Notes under the pieces: generated by a model
Databases searched by the model: none
Seen by the model: the letters and a program-made list of their open reading frames with translations, nothing else
What the model was told of the DNA's origin: nothing
Part shown: piece by piece, positions 55,026 through 64,000 of the stretch
Layout of the letters: every line of letters starts with the position of its first letter
Numbering within the stretch: the first letter of the stretch is position 1
Translations under genes and position numbers: made by a program
Assembly (NCBI RefSeq): GCF_050947875.1
Contig: NW_027460401.1
Coordinates: 496,001-560,000 of the forward strand
Length of the DNA: 64,000 bases
Source: Dermacentor variabilis
Taxonomy: Eukaryota > Arthropoda > Arachnida > Ixodida > Ixodidae
Reading direction: 5' to 3'

Positions 55026-56433
55026 ATACGTCCTTCTTCGTGATCTTGTTCAGACGACGATAATCGATGCAGAAACATAGGGTTCCATCCTTTTTCTTTA
55101 CCAGGTCAACAGGGGATGCCCACGGGCTTTTCGATGGCTGGATGATGTCGTCGCGCAGCATTTCGTCGACTTGTTCTCTTATAGCTTCACGTTCTTGCGG
55201 CGAAACTCGGTAAGGGCTCTGGCGGAGTGGTCGAGCGCACTCCTCGTTGATTATGCGATGCTTGGCGACTGGTGTTTGTCGACTCCTCGAAGACGTCGAA
55301 AAGCAGCCTTTGTTTCGTCGGAGCAGACTTCTGAGCTGCTGTTGCTTAATCACGGGGAGATTTGGATTAATGTCGTAGTCTGGTTCGGGAACCATCGTCG
55401 TCGGGGTAGATGCGGCGGAATCCGAGAGGACAAACGCATTACTTGTTTCCAAAATTTCCTCGATGTACGCAATCGTCGTGCCCTTGTTGATGTGCTTGAA
55501 CTCTTGGCTGAAGTTGGTTAGCATACCTTCCGCTTTTCCTCTGTGGAGTCGAGCGATCCCTCCTGCGACGCAAATTTCGCGGTCGAGCAGTAGATGTTGG
55601 TCGCCCTCAATGACGACTTCTACGTCAGCGGGTGTTTCGGTGCCGACGGAAATAATAATGCTGGAGCGCGGTGGGATGCTCACTTGATCTTTGAACACAC
55701 TCAAGGTGCGGTGACTAGGAAGACTCTCCGGCGGTATCACTTGATCTTCCGACAGCGTTATTGACTTCGACTTCAGGTCGGTGATTGCGCCGTGTTGGTT
55801 CAGGACGTCCATGCCAAGAATGACGTCTCGTGAACACTGTTGGAGGATAATGAAGGTGGCAGGGTAAGTCCGGTCATGAATGGTTATTCTTGCCGTGTAG
55901 ATTCCAGTCGGCGTGATGAAGTGTCCTCCAGCGGTTCGAATTTGAGGATCTTCCTATGCGGTCTTAACTTTCTTCAACTGGGCGGCGATGTGTCCACTCA
56001 TGACAGAGTAATCAGCCCGTGTGTCCACTAAGGCGGTAACTGCGTGGCCGTCGAGAAGCACGTCGAGCTCGGTGGTTCTTTGTCTGGCGTTGCAGTTAGG
56101 TCTTGGAGTCGGATCACGGCTGCGTCGTGCTGAACTGAAGCAGGAACGTCGCGTGGTCCAGTCGTCTCTCGTCGGCGCAGTCTTGGCTTCCTGACTTCGT
56201 AGGGGCGGCGGCATGTCATTATGTCGTCGAGATGGTCTCTTCGCCGTCTTCGGCGGCGGCGGAGGATCTTTGTCAGTTTGACGAACAGCAACCGCACCTC
56301 CATCGGTTGCTGCTTTTAGTTTTCCGGATATGGGCTCGCAGAGCGGCCCCGTGCTGGGCCAGTGTATGGACGGCGCTGCGGCGACAGGTAGCGGCCTGGT
56401 GACGGCGACTGGGACGGCCGTCAAGGGCTCCAC
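55026..56433 (-). pseudogene. G1 protease and RT N-terminal part
   Basis: The protease reads TALVDTRADYSVMSG: the catalytic DTGA is DTRA, a disabling change. Then come [20 protein letters not shown] and a long linker ([20 protein letters not shown]), then RT start [58 protein letters not shown], where the THAP element is inserted. Confidence 0.88.
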
Positions 56434-56439
56434 CGAGTA

Positions 56440-57510
56440 GTGGCGAGGTAGTCGGCGATGTCACGAGGACGTTCACCTACCCGAGGGCGCGGTGCGTTGA
56501 CGGCGAACCCTCGCAATCCCAGGTCGCGGTGTAGGCATCAGCGTTACACATGGCCGGCTTCCCCGCAGTGGTAGCAGAGCGGGCGGTGGTCAGGAGTGCG
56601 CCAAACGTCTGTCTTCCTTGGGTAGCTGCACTTGGTGACGGGTGGGCGTGCTGGCCTCGGCGACGGTGGTGGACGACAGAACTGTGTCGTCACTGGGCCC
56701 TGCCATGGGCGCGGAGGGGGTACGTGAAGGCGGGCTACAGCGGCGTATGTCATCGCTTGCGGCTGAGGCTGCGATGATTCAGGGGCTACTCTGAGTTGTT
56801 GTTGGAGCTCCTCACGTACGGCATCGGCAATTGAAGCCACTTGAGGCTGTGATGACGGGAACAGCTTCTGTAGCTCCTCTCGCACGACCGCTCGGATAGT
56901 CTTGCGTAGGTCGTCGGTGGCCAGTGACTGAACTCCGGCGTAGCTTGTCGAGTTCGTGCGGCGGTTGAATTGGCGGTTCCGCATTTCCAGTGTCTTTTCG
57001 ATGCTGGTGGCCTCGTGAAGAAACTCGTCGACAGTCTTCAGTGGGCTTCGTACCATTCCGGCGAAAAGTTCCTCCTTTACCCCACGCATCAGTAGGCCGA
57101 CTTTCTTCTCCTCGCACATGTCCGGGTCGGCATGGCGGAACAGGCAGCTCATTTCTTCCGTAAAGATGGCAACGTTCTCGTTAGGCAATTGCACTCGGGC
57201 ATCCAGCATAGCTTCGGCCCTTTCCTTGCGCACGACGTTCATAAAGGTGCGCAGGAAGCCGCTACGGAACAGGTCCCATGTTGCCATGGTCGACTCCCGG
57301 TTCTCATATCACATTCTGGCGGCGTCTTCTTATGCGAAGTATACATGCCACAGCTTGTCGTCGGAGTCCCAGTTGTTAAATGTCGCTATTTGTTCGTAGG
57401 TCTCCAGCCAGGATTCGGGGTCTTCAGTAGCTCCTCCATGAAAGGTCGGTGGGTCCCGAGGTTGTTGTAGGATAACGGGGGCACTGAGGCAGCCATTGGG
57501 GTTGTCATGG
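56440..57510 (-). pseudogene. G1 gag
   Basis: From MTTPMAASVP near 57510: TFHGGATEDPESWLETYEQI with stops near 57300-57330, then a long open frame 57287-56544 (TWDLFRSGFLRTFMNVVRKE, EEMSCLFRHADPDMCEEKKV) ending in the zinc knuckle start CYHCGEAGHV, where a stop interrupts it. The rest of the knuckle region continues in another frame to about 56440. Confidence 0.87.
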
Positions 57511-57668
57511 TCACGATCTTCTTTGTCGTCTGAGGTAGCAGTCCGTGCTCTGGGGGTAGTCCTTGCAGTCGGCGGCTAGCACGCTGGTCTTGGGCGATGT
57601 TGGTTTTGTCCTCGGGCTTCAGGCTTGGATCGCGGCTTTGCGGGGGCGTTCGGTGCATGAACGCACAA

Positions 57669-57680
57669 GCACCTCCACCA
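57669..57680 (-). other. G1 primer binding site
   Basis: On the minus strand TGGTGGAGGTGC lies 2 nt after the 5' LTR, complementary to a tRNA 3' end of GCACCTCCACCA. It primes minus-strand DNA synthesis. The tRNA identity was not determined. Confidence 0.75.
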
Positions 57681-57682
57681 GA

Positions 57683-58055
57683 TATCACATGGTGGTGACG
57701 TTGAAGAACACAGTAGCAATACTGTGAACGACAAAACTAAGTTTTATTGGGCGAACCTGTGCCCACGAAACAGGCTACAATTATAGCACAACGATAGTGG
57801 CGAACACGATCGGCGATCGTCGAAAATCTGATCAGCGGGTTAAGCGCGTCGGCTTTTATACAGCAGTCGTCGAATGTTCCAGACTAATCGTTGGGACCCG
57901 CGTGCCTTCCACAAAGTTCTACACAATTCGTGTCAGGCGATGAAATCAGATAACACAGATCAGATTCGGATACGTGCAGGCGCGTCCCGCGCAGTGCGAT
58001 AACATTTCTTAGGCGGCGAAATGTGGCCGCTAGATAAAGATAAGTACACGTGTCA
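57683..58055 (-). mobile_element. G1 5' LTR (373 bp)
   Basis: TATCACATGGTGG (TG end decayed to TA) to ACACGTGTCA. It is shorter than the 3' LTR, with a deletion after AAATCAGATAACACA. Confidence 0.9.
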
Positions 58056-58059
58056 ATAT

Positions 58060-58955
58060 GTTCAATTGGGACATCAGCAATCTAGTTTATCTCCCGTGCT
58101 ATCTCGGGTACCCCAGGGTAGTGTCTTAGGGCCCCTTTTATTCTTAGTTTTTATAAATGATCTGCCAAATGACATCCCTACCCAAATAAGAATGTTTGCC
58201 GACGACTGCATATTGTACAAGAGAATAGAGTCACCAGGTGATCAGGCCGACCTTAAGCTTAACTTACAGAAAATTAAGAACTGGTGTGATCGGTGGCAAA
58301 TGCAGCTTAACCCAACTAAATCTGTTTTTATGTCCACATCTAGAAAAAAGAATATCTTAAATTTCTCATACAGTATTAACGGTCTGAGCTTGCTCGAGTT
58401 AAACAACATAAATACCTAGGTCTTATATTTACAGCCAACTTGCGTTGGAATCTTCATGTAAATGAGCTTTGTGCAAAAGCTAACAAAGTATTGTGGGGGC
58501 TGAGACTTAACCTGCACTGTGCCTCCCCTGAAATTAAAATTATAGCTTACAAAACCTTGCTAAGGCCTATAATTGAGTACTACGCAAAAATAGTATGGGA
58601 TCCCTACACCCAAAGTAGCTGTCTAAAACTAGAGAAGGTCCAGCGCCTTACTTCTAGGTTTATATTTAATAAATACCGCCGTTTTCACTCTCCAACTGAA
58701 TTATGTAAACTTGCAAAGCTTCCACCTCTGCAAAAACGTACGGAGTATGAAAGGCTTAAATTCCTGTTCTTAGTAATTCATAACAATGTCAAAATAAGAT
58801 ACAACAAGTACTTCCAAATCAAGACACAGGAAACATCACGGCACAGACACAGTATGTATATACCTCCTCCCACAGTGCACAATGACTGCTGCAGGTATAG
58901 TTTTTTTCCCAGGGCAATTCAGCAGTGGAACTCTTTGCCTGACTCGTCCAAATAA
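58060..58955 (+). pseudogene. LINE C reverse transcriptase C-terminal part
   Basis: LINE C coding resumes after G1 with VQLGHQQSSLSPVLSRVPQG, SVLGPLLFLVFINDLPNDIP, MFADDCILYKRI (intact FADD), WQMQLNPTKSVFMSTSRKK, then, frameshifted near 58420, KYLGLIFTANLRWNLHVNEL, RPIIEYYAKIVWDPYTQSSC and FFPRAIQQWNSLPDSSK, with a stop at 58953. It fits the CR1-like groups. Confidence 0.87.
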
Positions 58956-59074
58956 AATCAGTTAATGCATTCTTGGAAGCAATACATTGTCTTATGTACC
59001 CTGATGCACCCTGATGTTCTGTAGTAATATTGTGACATAATAAGCCAAAATGTGCTCTGTAATTATATTGTTAA

Positions 59075-59308
59075 AATTAAATTATAGGGTTTTACGTGCC
59101 AAAACCACTTTCTGATTATGAGGCACGCCATAGTGGAGGACTCCGGAAATTTTGACCACCTGGGGTTCTTTAACGTGCACCAAAATCTAAGTACATGGGT
59201 GTTTTCGCATTTCGCCCCCATCGAAATGCAGCCGCCGTGGCCGGGATTCGATCCCGCGACCTCGTGCTCAGCAGCCCAACACCATAGCCACTGAGCAACC
59301 ACGGCGGG
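59075..59308 (-). mobile_element. tRNA-derived SINE, copy 2 (15-bp TSD)
   Basis: On the minus strand it starts CCCGCCGTGGTTGCTCAGTG; the tRNA-like head has a perfect 7-bp acceptor (GCCGTGG/CCACGGC) and B box GGGATCGAATCCC. The body and AT-rich tail follow. TAATTATATTGTTAA is duplicated at 59060-59074 and 59309-59323. It lies in the LINE C 3' UTR. Confidence 0.95.
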
Positions 59309-59480
59309 TAATTATATTGTTAATGTGTTTCATATCAGCAGTGCTACTTGTTTATTTTTTTCTTCTTTTTAGTGCATTGTTCAATCGCACTAATGCACTT
59401 TTCTGTTTATGTATGTTACATCCACTCCTGTATAGCCCGTCATGGGCTGACAGTATCAATAAATAAATAAATAAAAATTT

Positions 59481-59965
59481 ATTCAGAAGCTTTTGAGGAC
59501 CACCTATAACATATTGATGAGGTACTGCAAGGAATTGGCTCTGCAGGTCTGACAATCAATCCCAGCAAAGTTACATGCTTTGAACCTGACCCGAACAAGA
59601 TGCGAGTGGTTGCAGAGTTCCTATGCCCTAAAACAGTCGAGGAGCTCCAAATGTTTTTGGGCCTTGTGGGATACTACAGAAATTTTATCCCCTGGTTTTT
59701 CGACAAAGCCAGACCCCTGACAGCTCTCCTCAAGAAAGGAGCCTATTGGGTTTGGGGTGCCGAGCAACAGACAGCATTCGAGACTCTCAGGCTAATGCTG
59801 GCCGGAGAAATAGCTGTGGTATTGCCTGACCTGAACAGGCCCTTTGTGATTGAAACAGATGCCAGTGGCACTGGCATATCGGCAGGGTTGTTGCAGGAAG
59901 TCGAAGGTGAACTCAGGCCTGTGTCATTTATAAGCAGAACCCTCAGCGCTGCTGAAAAGAACTAT
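59481..59965 (+). pseudogene. Gypsy G2 RT end and RNase H start
   Basis: G2 resumes after LINE C: INPSKVTCFEPDPNKMRVVA, VEELQMFLGLVGYYRNFIPW, LTALLKKGAYWVWGAEQQTA (RT thumb/connection), FVIETDASGTGISAGLLQEV (RNase H, first D) and PVSFISRTLSAAEKNY. THAP element C is inserted here, in the E-containing helix. Confidence 0.87.
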
Positions 59966-61517
59966 TGGGGGCGAGCTCTACCACTGGAAAAGCTGGCGCC
60001 ACCGTCGGCGTGACGTGGCATCAGGGATCACGTGGACACAGCGGCCGCGTCAGCTGCTTCGGAATCACCAAAGCGAACTGAAAACGAAAGTTTAAAGTCC
60101 CACCTGCGCTGTGGTTCTGATTAAGTGGTGATGCTTTACCACCTTGGGTATCTGCTTGAAAGCATTTAAAAGTACTACAATAGGTAGTGGCTGATTTCTG
60201 AGGCGTGCAGCATGGTAGGCTGCTGCTTGGTGCCGCAGTGCCGGACGAACGCAATGGAGCCTGGGTGGGTATTCTGTAAGAGTCCACCTAGTGGACTGTC
60301 CATTTCGGCCGTTGCTGATTGGATGCAGCTGTATGAACGAGGAGGAGCCGAGCAACCCCAGCCAATCAGCAGCGGCCGAAATGGACAGTTCACTAGGTGG
60401 ACTCTTACAGAATACATCCCCTGGTGTCAGCCTTATTCACACGTAGCCACAGGACAAGAAGCTGCATGAAGCTTGGCTCGCAAAACTTAGAACCGGCAAA
60501 CAGTCATCAGCTAGAACTCGAGCATGCAGCAAGCACAGACGCATGGAAGATTTCTCCTACGGCATCAGGAGTGTGATGTTTGGTAAGAGCAGAAAACGCG
60601 CACTGAGACGCTCACCCGCTGCCCGGCTAATGTCATGACGCTTTATTTGGTCTACGAACTTGCTGATGCTAGATTCTGGCAAGTTCACTGGACTGGAAAG
60701 GAAGCGGTAAGAAGCACATTAGAAAAAGGCATGACACATGGTCACTTTTGTGTTATGAATTAATGTACTGGATTACGAAAATGACGCAGCAGGAAATTGC
60801 ACGCTGAGAAGACCGATAAACATACAGTGCGATGCAACTTGAGAAATAATATTGAAACGTCCAAGAATTTACAAGAAAGAAAAAAAGATTGAATCGTCAT
60901 GACGGCACATCACAGTCACCGTAGGCATAGGACTCTAGAGGTCGAACTTATTTTTGAACAGCTCTGATAGCGCTCATGCAACAATGGTTGCTTGTGTACT
61001 GTCAAATGCTCATATTCTGCAGCCTAAAGCTCATGGCCCGGTACGAAAACGTGCCCGCAGCAAAAGCAAAACAGTGCGCGCAGACATGCATGCAGACGCA
61101 CAGTTGGTTGCTGCGAACCCGTGCAATCGCTGCATTGAGGCTTCATTCTGGTATGCTCCATTCGGTTATACAGACAGCCCATTATAGGAACATATTTCAC
61201 ATAGTTTACTCTTAGTGTTTGCCAACTTTTCACACAAGAAGCCGGTTCGGGCGACCCCATCGTGGTTACTGCGCGCAGTGGTGCTTCACTGTACATATTG
61301 GGTAAAGAGTCTGTAAATGATTCTATGCTTTCAGTTTGCCCAAGATTATTATTTTGACAGTAAAAAACTTCCCTCATTTTGAGAGTACTTACAGAAATGT
61401 CCAGAAGGGCTGCCGCATGATGTTTTTATTGAGCGCCGTAAGCCAAACCGATAAGGATTGCACTGCGTTATCCCTCACAATACGTAAGGGAGGCGCTTCC
61501 GACAGATGGCCCCGAGT
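59966..61517 (+). mobile_element. THAP-bearing DNA element, copy C (inside G2 RNase H)
   Basis: The left end TGGGGGCGAGCTCTACC follows AT (59964-59965). The right end is degenerate (GGCCCCGAGT before AT at 61518), so the 3' limit is approximate. It contains the best-preserved THAP domain: MVGCCLVPQCRTNAMEPG, then after the foldback GVSLIHT, a TAG stop, PQDKKLHEAWLAKLRTGKQS and ACSKHRRMEDFSYG (C2CH: C..C, then C-X2-H). The THAP zinc finger binds transposon DNA in families that carry it. No nuclease domain is found. Confidence 0.85.
60265..60419. mobile_element. Foldback MITE in THAP element C (5-bp TSD)
   Basis: A 155-bp element, nearly all arm: GTGGGTATTCTGTAAGAGTC at the left and, as reverse complement, GGATGTATTCTGTAAGAGTC at the right, arms about 60 bp. 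CCTGG is duplicated (60260-60264 and 60420-60424). It splits the THAP coding segment; copies A and B lack it. Confidence 0.9.
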
Positions 61518-62805
61518 ATTGTCCAAGAATGGGAATGCCTCGCTGTGGTGTGGGCTGTCAATAGATTCCGACCGTATGTATAATTCACATCATTTGAGGT
61601 GCGTTGCGACCATGCATCATTGGCTTGGATGTTTACAACTGAGCAGACATCGTGCAGAGTGCGACGTTGGGTGCTGAGATTACAAGGGTTCAGGTGTACC
61701 ATAAGGCATCATAAAGGACGGGCCAACATCCCAGCAGATGCACTAAGCAGGTGCCTCATCCCTGCTGCAAAATCTGCTCAGCCTTGTCTGGCGGAGGACT
61801 GGTTTCCAGTCAAAGTGCAAGAGCCACAAAAAACCATTCGTTTTGAACTAGCAGCCCCTGTTGAAGTGACTGATGTGTCGCCACTCACCGACACTGCAAA
61901 GTTCCAGTTGGAACAACGCAAGGATCCACTGCTGCTGCAGATGCTGCAATACTTAAAGTCTGGCCTGCTACCTGGTGACGCTAAAGAGTCCACGAGGGTA
62001 CAGGACCTAGCTGGTGATAGCGAAATCTCGAACAATGATATCCTTATGTACACGGTTGGTGAATGTAAGGTTGCATGGCTTCCCAAACACTTACGAGACA
62101 TGGCACTGAAAATGGAGCACGACCACCCCCTAAGTGGGCATTTAGGTTTTTAAAACTTTAAAATGTATGAAGAGCCGGTTCACATGGCTCGGTATCTGCT
62201 CCGATATCTCCCGTTACATCCGCAGCTGCCAGCAGTGCTGGGATTTCAAATCTCACCGGCAAAAAATAAAAGGACTGATGGACAGTTCATGGGCCACCTA
62301 GCCAATGCAGCAGCTAAGTGTGGACCTTATTGGGCCACTGCCCACAACCCCTCGGTGTCACAAGTAGATCCTGGTGGTGCTGGACAAGTTCACGAAGTTT
62401 GTGGAGCTTTTCTAATTATGTGTGCCTACCTCCAAATTGAATGTCGATAAAATGATTGATGTTTTTGCTGGCATGATGTGCCTAGCTCCCTTCATAAGCA
62501 AACTGTGGAAAGGCATTCTACAGCACTGGGGAATCAAGGAGAGCCACACAGTCTCATACAGACCAGCAGGACAGACTGTGGAACGCCGCAATGCAATGGT
62601 TAAACAATGCCTGGTGGGCTACTGCACTTCCCACAGGGACTGGGACAAAAGGCCGCCCGAAGTGGCGTTTGCAATGCACACGTCTGAAATGTAGTTGCTG
62701 GCTTTACGCCTGCCTTTTTGTGCTATGGGCGGGAACTACGAAACCCGTGGAGCCACCACAACCAGGCAGCTGGCACCAAGGTGCCCCCTTCTGTGCCTCA
62801 TGCCC
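61518..62805 (+). pseudogene. Gypsy G2 RNase H end and integrase
   Basis: RNase H continues QEWECLAVVWAVN, CDHASLAWMFTTEQTSCRVR and HHKGRANIPADALSR. The integrase zinc region has MEHDHPLSGHLGF; core remnants include RPAGQTVERRNAMVKQCL (catalytic E region) and FAMHTSEM. Several frameshifts and stops occur between 62150 and 62450, where the first catalytic aspartate should lie. The SINE at 62817 interrupts it. Confidence 0.83.
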
Positions 62806-62816
62806 TAGCTGCTGAA

Positions 62817-63047
62817 CACCCGCCGTGGTTGCTCAGTGGCTATGGTGTTGGGCTGCTGAGCACGAGGTGGCGGGATCGAATCCCAGCCACGGCGGCCACA
62901 TTTCGATGGGGGCAAAATGCGAAAACACCCATGTACTTAGATTTAGGTGCATGTTAAAAAACCCCAGATGGTCGAAATTTAGAGTCCTTCACTACGGCGT
63001 GCCTCATAATCAGAAAGTCGTTTTGGCACATAAAACCCCATAATTAT
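62817..63047 (+). mobile_element. tRNA-derived SINE, copy 3 (11-bp TSD)
   Basis: Same family as copies 1 and 2: GCCGTGGTTGCTCAGTGGCT head, B box GGGATCGAATCCC, body and tail CCCCATAATTAT. TAGCTGCTGAA is duplicated (62806-62816 and 63048-63058). It is inserted in G2 integrase. Confidence 0.93.
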
Positions 63048-63058
63048 TAGCTGCTGAA

Positions 63059-63404
63059 TGAGATGTGTACCTTCGAGATGTCTGGGCCTTTGCAAAGGAC
63101 CACCAAACTTTGGCAAAAGACAGCCAGGCAAAGTATTACAACAAAAAGCGCACTCTAGCTACCTTCCAGGTTGGAGACGGTTCTCCGGGACATGCACCCG
63201 CTAAGTAAGGCAGAAACTGGATTCACAGCCAAGTTTGCCCCTCGACACACAGGGCTATTTAGAGCAACTTCACATATTGGACGCAATACCTACAGACTCA
63301 GAGACCCGGCTACAGGGAAACAGAAAGGCCTCACTAATGAGACCAGCTAAGCCCTTATCATGTGCCTTGGAAGCCATCTTCAGAGGCTAAAGGCGGGGGG
63401 GATC
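63059..63404 (+). pseudogene. Gypsy G2 integrase C-terminal end and polypurine tract
   Basis: YLRDVWAFAKDHQTLAKDSQ, AKYYNKKRTLATFQVGD and FRATSHIGRNTYRLRDPATG are integrase C-terminal sequences in shifting frames. AAAGGCGGGGGGGATC (63390-63404) directly before the LTR is the polypurine tract that primes plus-strand synthesis. Confidence 0.78.
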
Positions 63405-63710
63405 TGTGAGGGTACTGCCAGGTGGCACAGAGTTGCAGGCACGAAATGGTAGGCAGCTGTGTAGAGTAGCAGGCACGGGACGGTAGGCAACGGTGTGTGG
63501 CGGGGAGGGAGAACATGGAAGGCGTGTGTGCGCGGTCAGCATGCAGGGAGCGCACGACAACGAACCAAGTGAGTGAAGTTAGCGGTGGAGCAAGCCGCGT
63601 GCGGTGTGGCGCGACGGAATTCAGACTGCGTGTGTGTGCGTGCACCGAGGATTTCCCGAAATAAAGAATGTACTTCACAGTGCATAGTACTGGTTGATGT
63701 TATAGTCCAT
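63405..63710 (+). mobile_element. Gypsy G2 3' LTR
   Basis: Starts TGTGAGGGTACTGCC, includes GAGTAGCAGGCACGGGACGG and CGAAATAAAGAATG (polyadenylation signal). It shares its first part with 44037-44168, with an extra internal repeat of about 30 bp. The right limit is approximate because no complete partner LTR is available. Confidence 0.75.
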
Positions 63711-64000
63711 TAGTATTTTGTGCTGTCAAGAGAAAATGAGCACGAAGGTTCAAAACTGCTTTTTTCACTATGTTTGCACACCACATTACTATGAGAACAG
63801 GAAATTTTTCAGCAGATACAGCATTTTGCACCTGCTTTAGTATAATGTGAAATGTTATTGTTGAAAGAAATTATTCCATACAGAAAGAAGCTAAATAACT
63901 GACTTCAAAACACACCTGTACAGTATTGAAAGAAAAGAATGAAATGGGGCAAATGAAGGGACATAGGTTTTCTAGTCACAAGAGTGCAAAATAATAAGAC
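63711..64000. other. No recognised feature
   Basis: AT-rich sequence to the end of the window with no supported feature. Confidence 0.5.

Larger units (their letters stand above)
50762..58055 (-). mobile_element. Ty3/gypsy G1, near full-length, with both LTRs
   Basis: LTRs at 50762-51179 and 57683-58055 bracket integrase, RNase H, RT, protease and gag on the minus strand in standard order. ATAT is duplicated outside (50758-50761 and 58056-58059). The polypurine tract AAGAGGGGGGTA (minus) abuts the left LTR. A THAP element (53640-55025) splits the RT. The LTR pair is visibly diverged, including an internal length difference of about 45 bp, so insertion is not recent. Confidence 0.93.
50710..59480 (+). 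mobile_element. LINE C (5'-truncated CR1-like), split by gypsy G1 and a SINE
   Basis: The 5' part is only about 50 bp (50710-50761, reading AYSYLEHREQY) and joins across G1 to VQLGHQQSSLSP at 58060. The 3' end is an (AATA)n tail at about 59456-59477. It is inserted into the G2 RT, with ATTT as a possible short target duplication. Inner insertions: G1 (50762-58055) and a SINE (59075-59308). Confidence 0.82.

Noticed and set aside
44037..63710. Calling 44037-44168 with certainty the 5' LTR of G2
   Set aside because: The LTRs share only their first part and the gag region between is not recognisable; left as a possible fragment.

Overview
The window looks like intergenic and intronic DNA from a large, repeat-choked arthropod genome, most likely a hard tick. 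That placement is an inference from the style of the repeats: tRNA-derived SINEs, CR1/L2- and I-type LINEs, Penelope-like elements, pogo/Tigger, Tc1/mariner-like and Ty3/gypsy elements. There are no operons or bacterial-style genes. Almost everything readable is transposable element (TE) sequence, mostly broken by stops and frameshifts. The one host gene I can prove is a uridine-cytidine kinase (UCK) on the minus strand. It shows two consecutive exons (41312-41408, then 34510-34655) with matching splice phases across a 6.66-kb intron.

Layout. 1-720: Ty3/gypsy RT fragment. 722-7040: two pogo/Tigger transposase fragments flanking a 4,946-bp block (1024-5969). That block recurs almost without change at 35122-40067, inside the UCK intron, and carries a rearranged gypsy element. 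7170-11960: a Tc1/mariner-like transposon interrupted by a TIR element (8334-11456), itself interrupted by a THAP-domain element (9300-10725). 11961-15352: nothing clear. 15357-17215: a TTAA-flanked MITE, an AT-rich palindrome and a 281-bp tandem array with a tRNA-like segment in each unit. 17711-21949: CR1/L2-like LINE A with duplicated promoter-like 5' monomers, a solo LTR inside its endonuclease, and a 3' end cut off by a Penelope-derived foldback unit (21950-23402). 23603-31925: a Tigger element split by LINE B (about 23724-30950), which itself carries a TIR element and a second Tigger. 33002-34457: a second copy of the Penelope-derived unit. 34510-41408: UCK exons and TE-filled intron. 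44037-63710: a deep nest. Plus-strand gypsy G2 is interrupted by LINE C, LINE C by minus-strand gypsy G1, and G1 by THAP element B. G2 also holds THAP element C (with a foldback inside it), a SINE and a palindrome. An I-type LINE and another SINE lie upstream.

The genes do not form a pathway; the biology is the order of insertion. Target-site duplications and one empty site allow much of that order to be reconstructed. The most unusual items are: (i) the two-copy Penelope-derived unit that keeps the GIY-YIG endonuclease reading frame, lacks the RT, and has the same inverted junction in both copies; (ii) the nearly identical 4.9-kb block at two places; (iii) the THAP-bearing family with AT target duplications and a stop codon common to the two copies still readable there.
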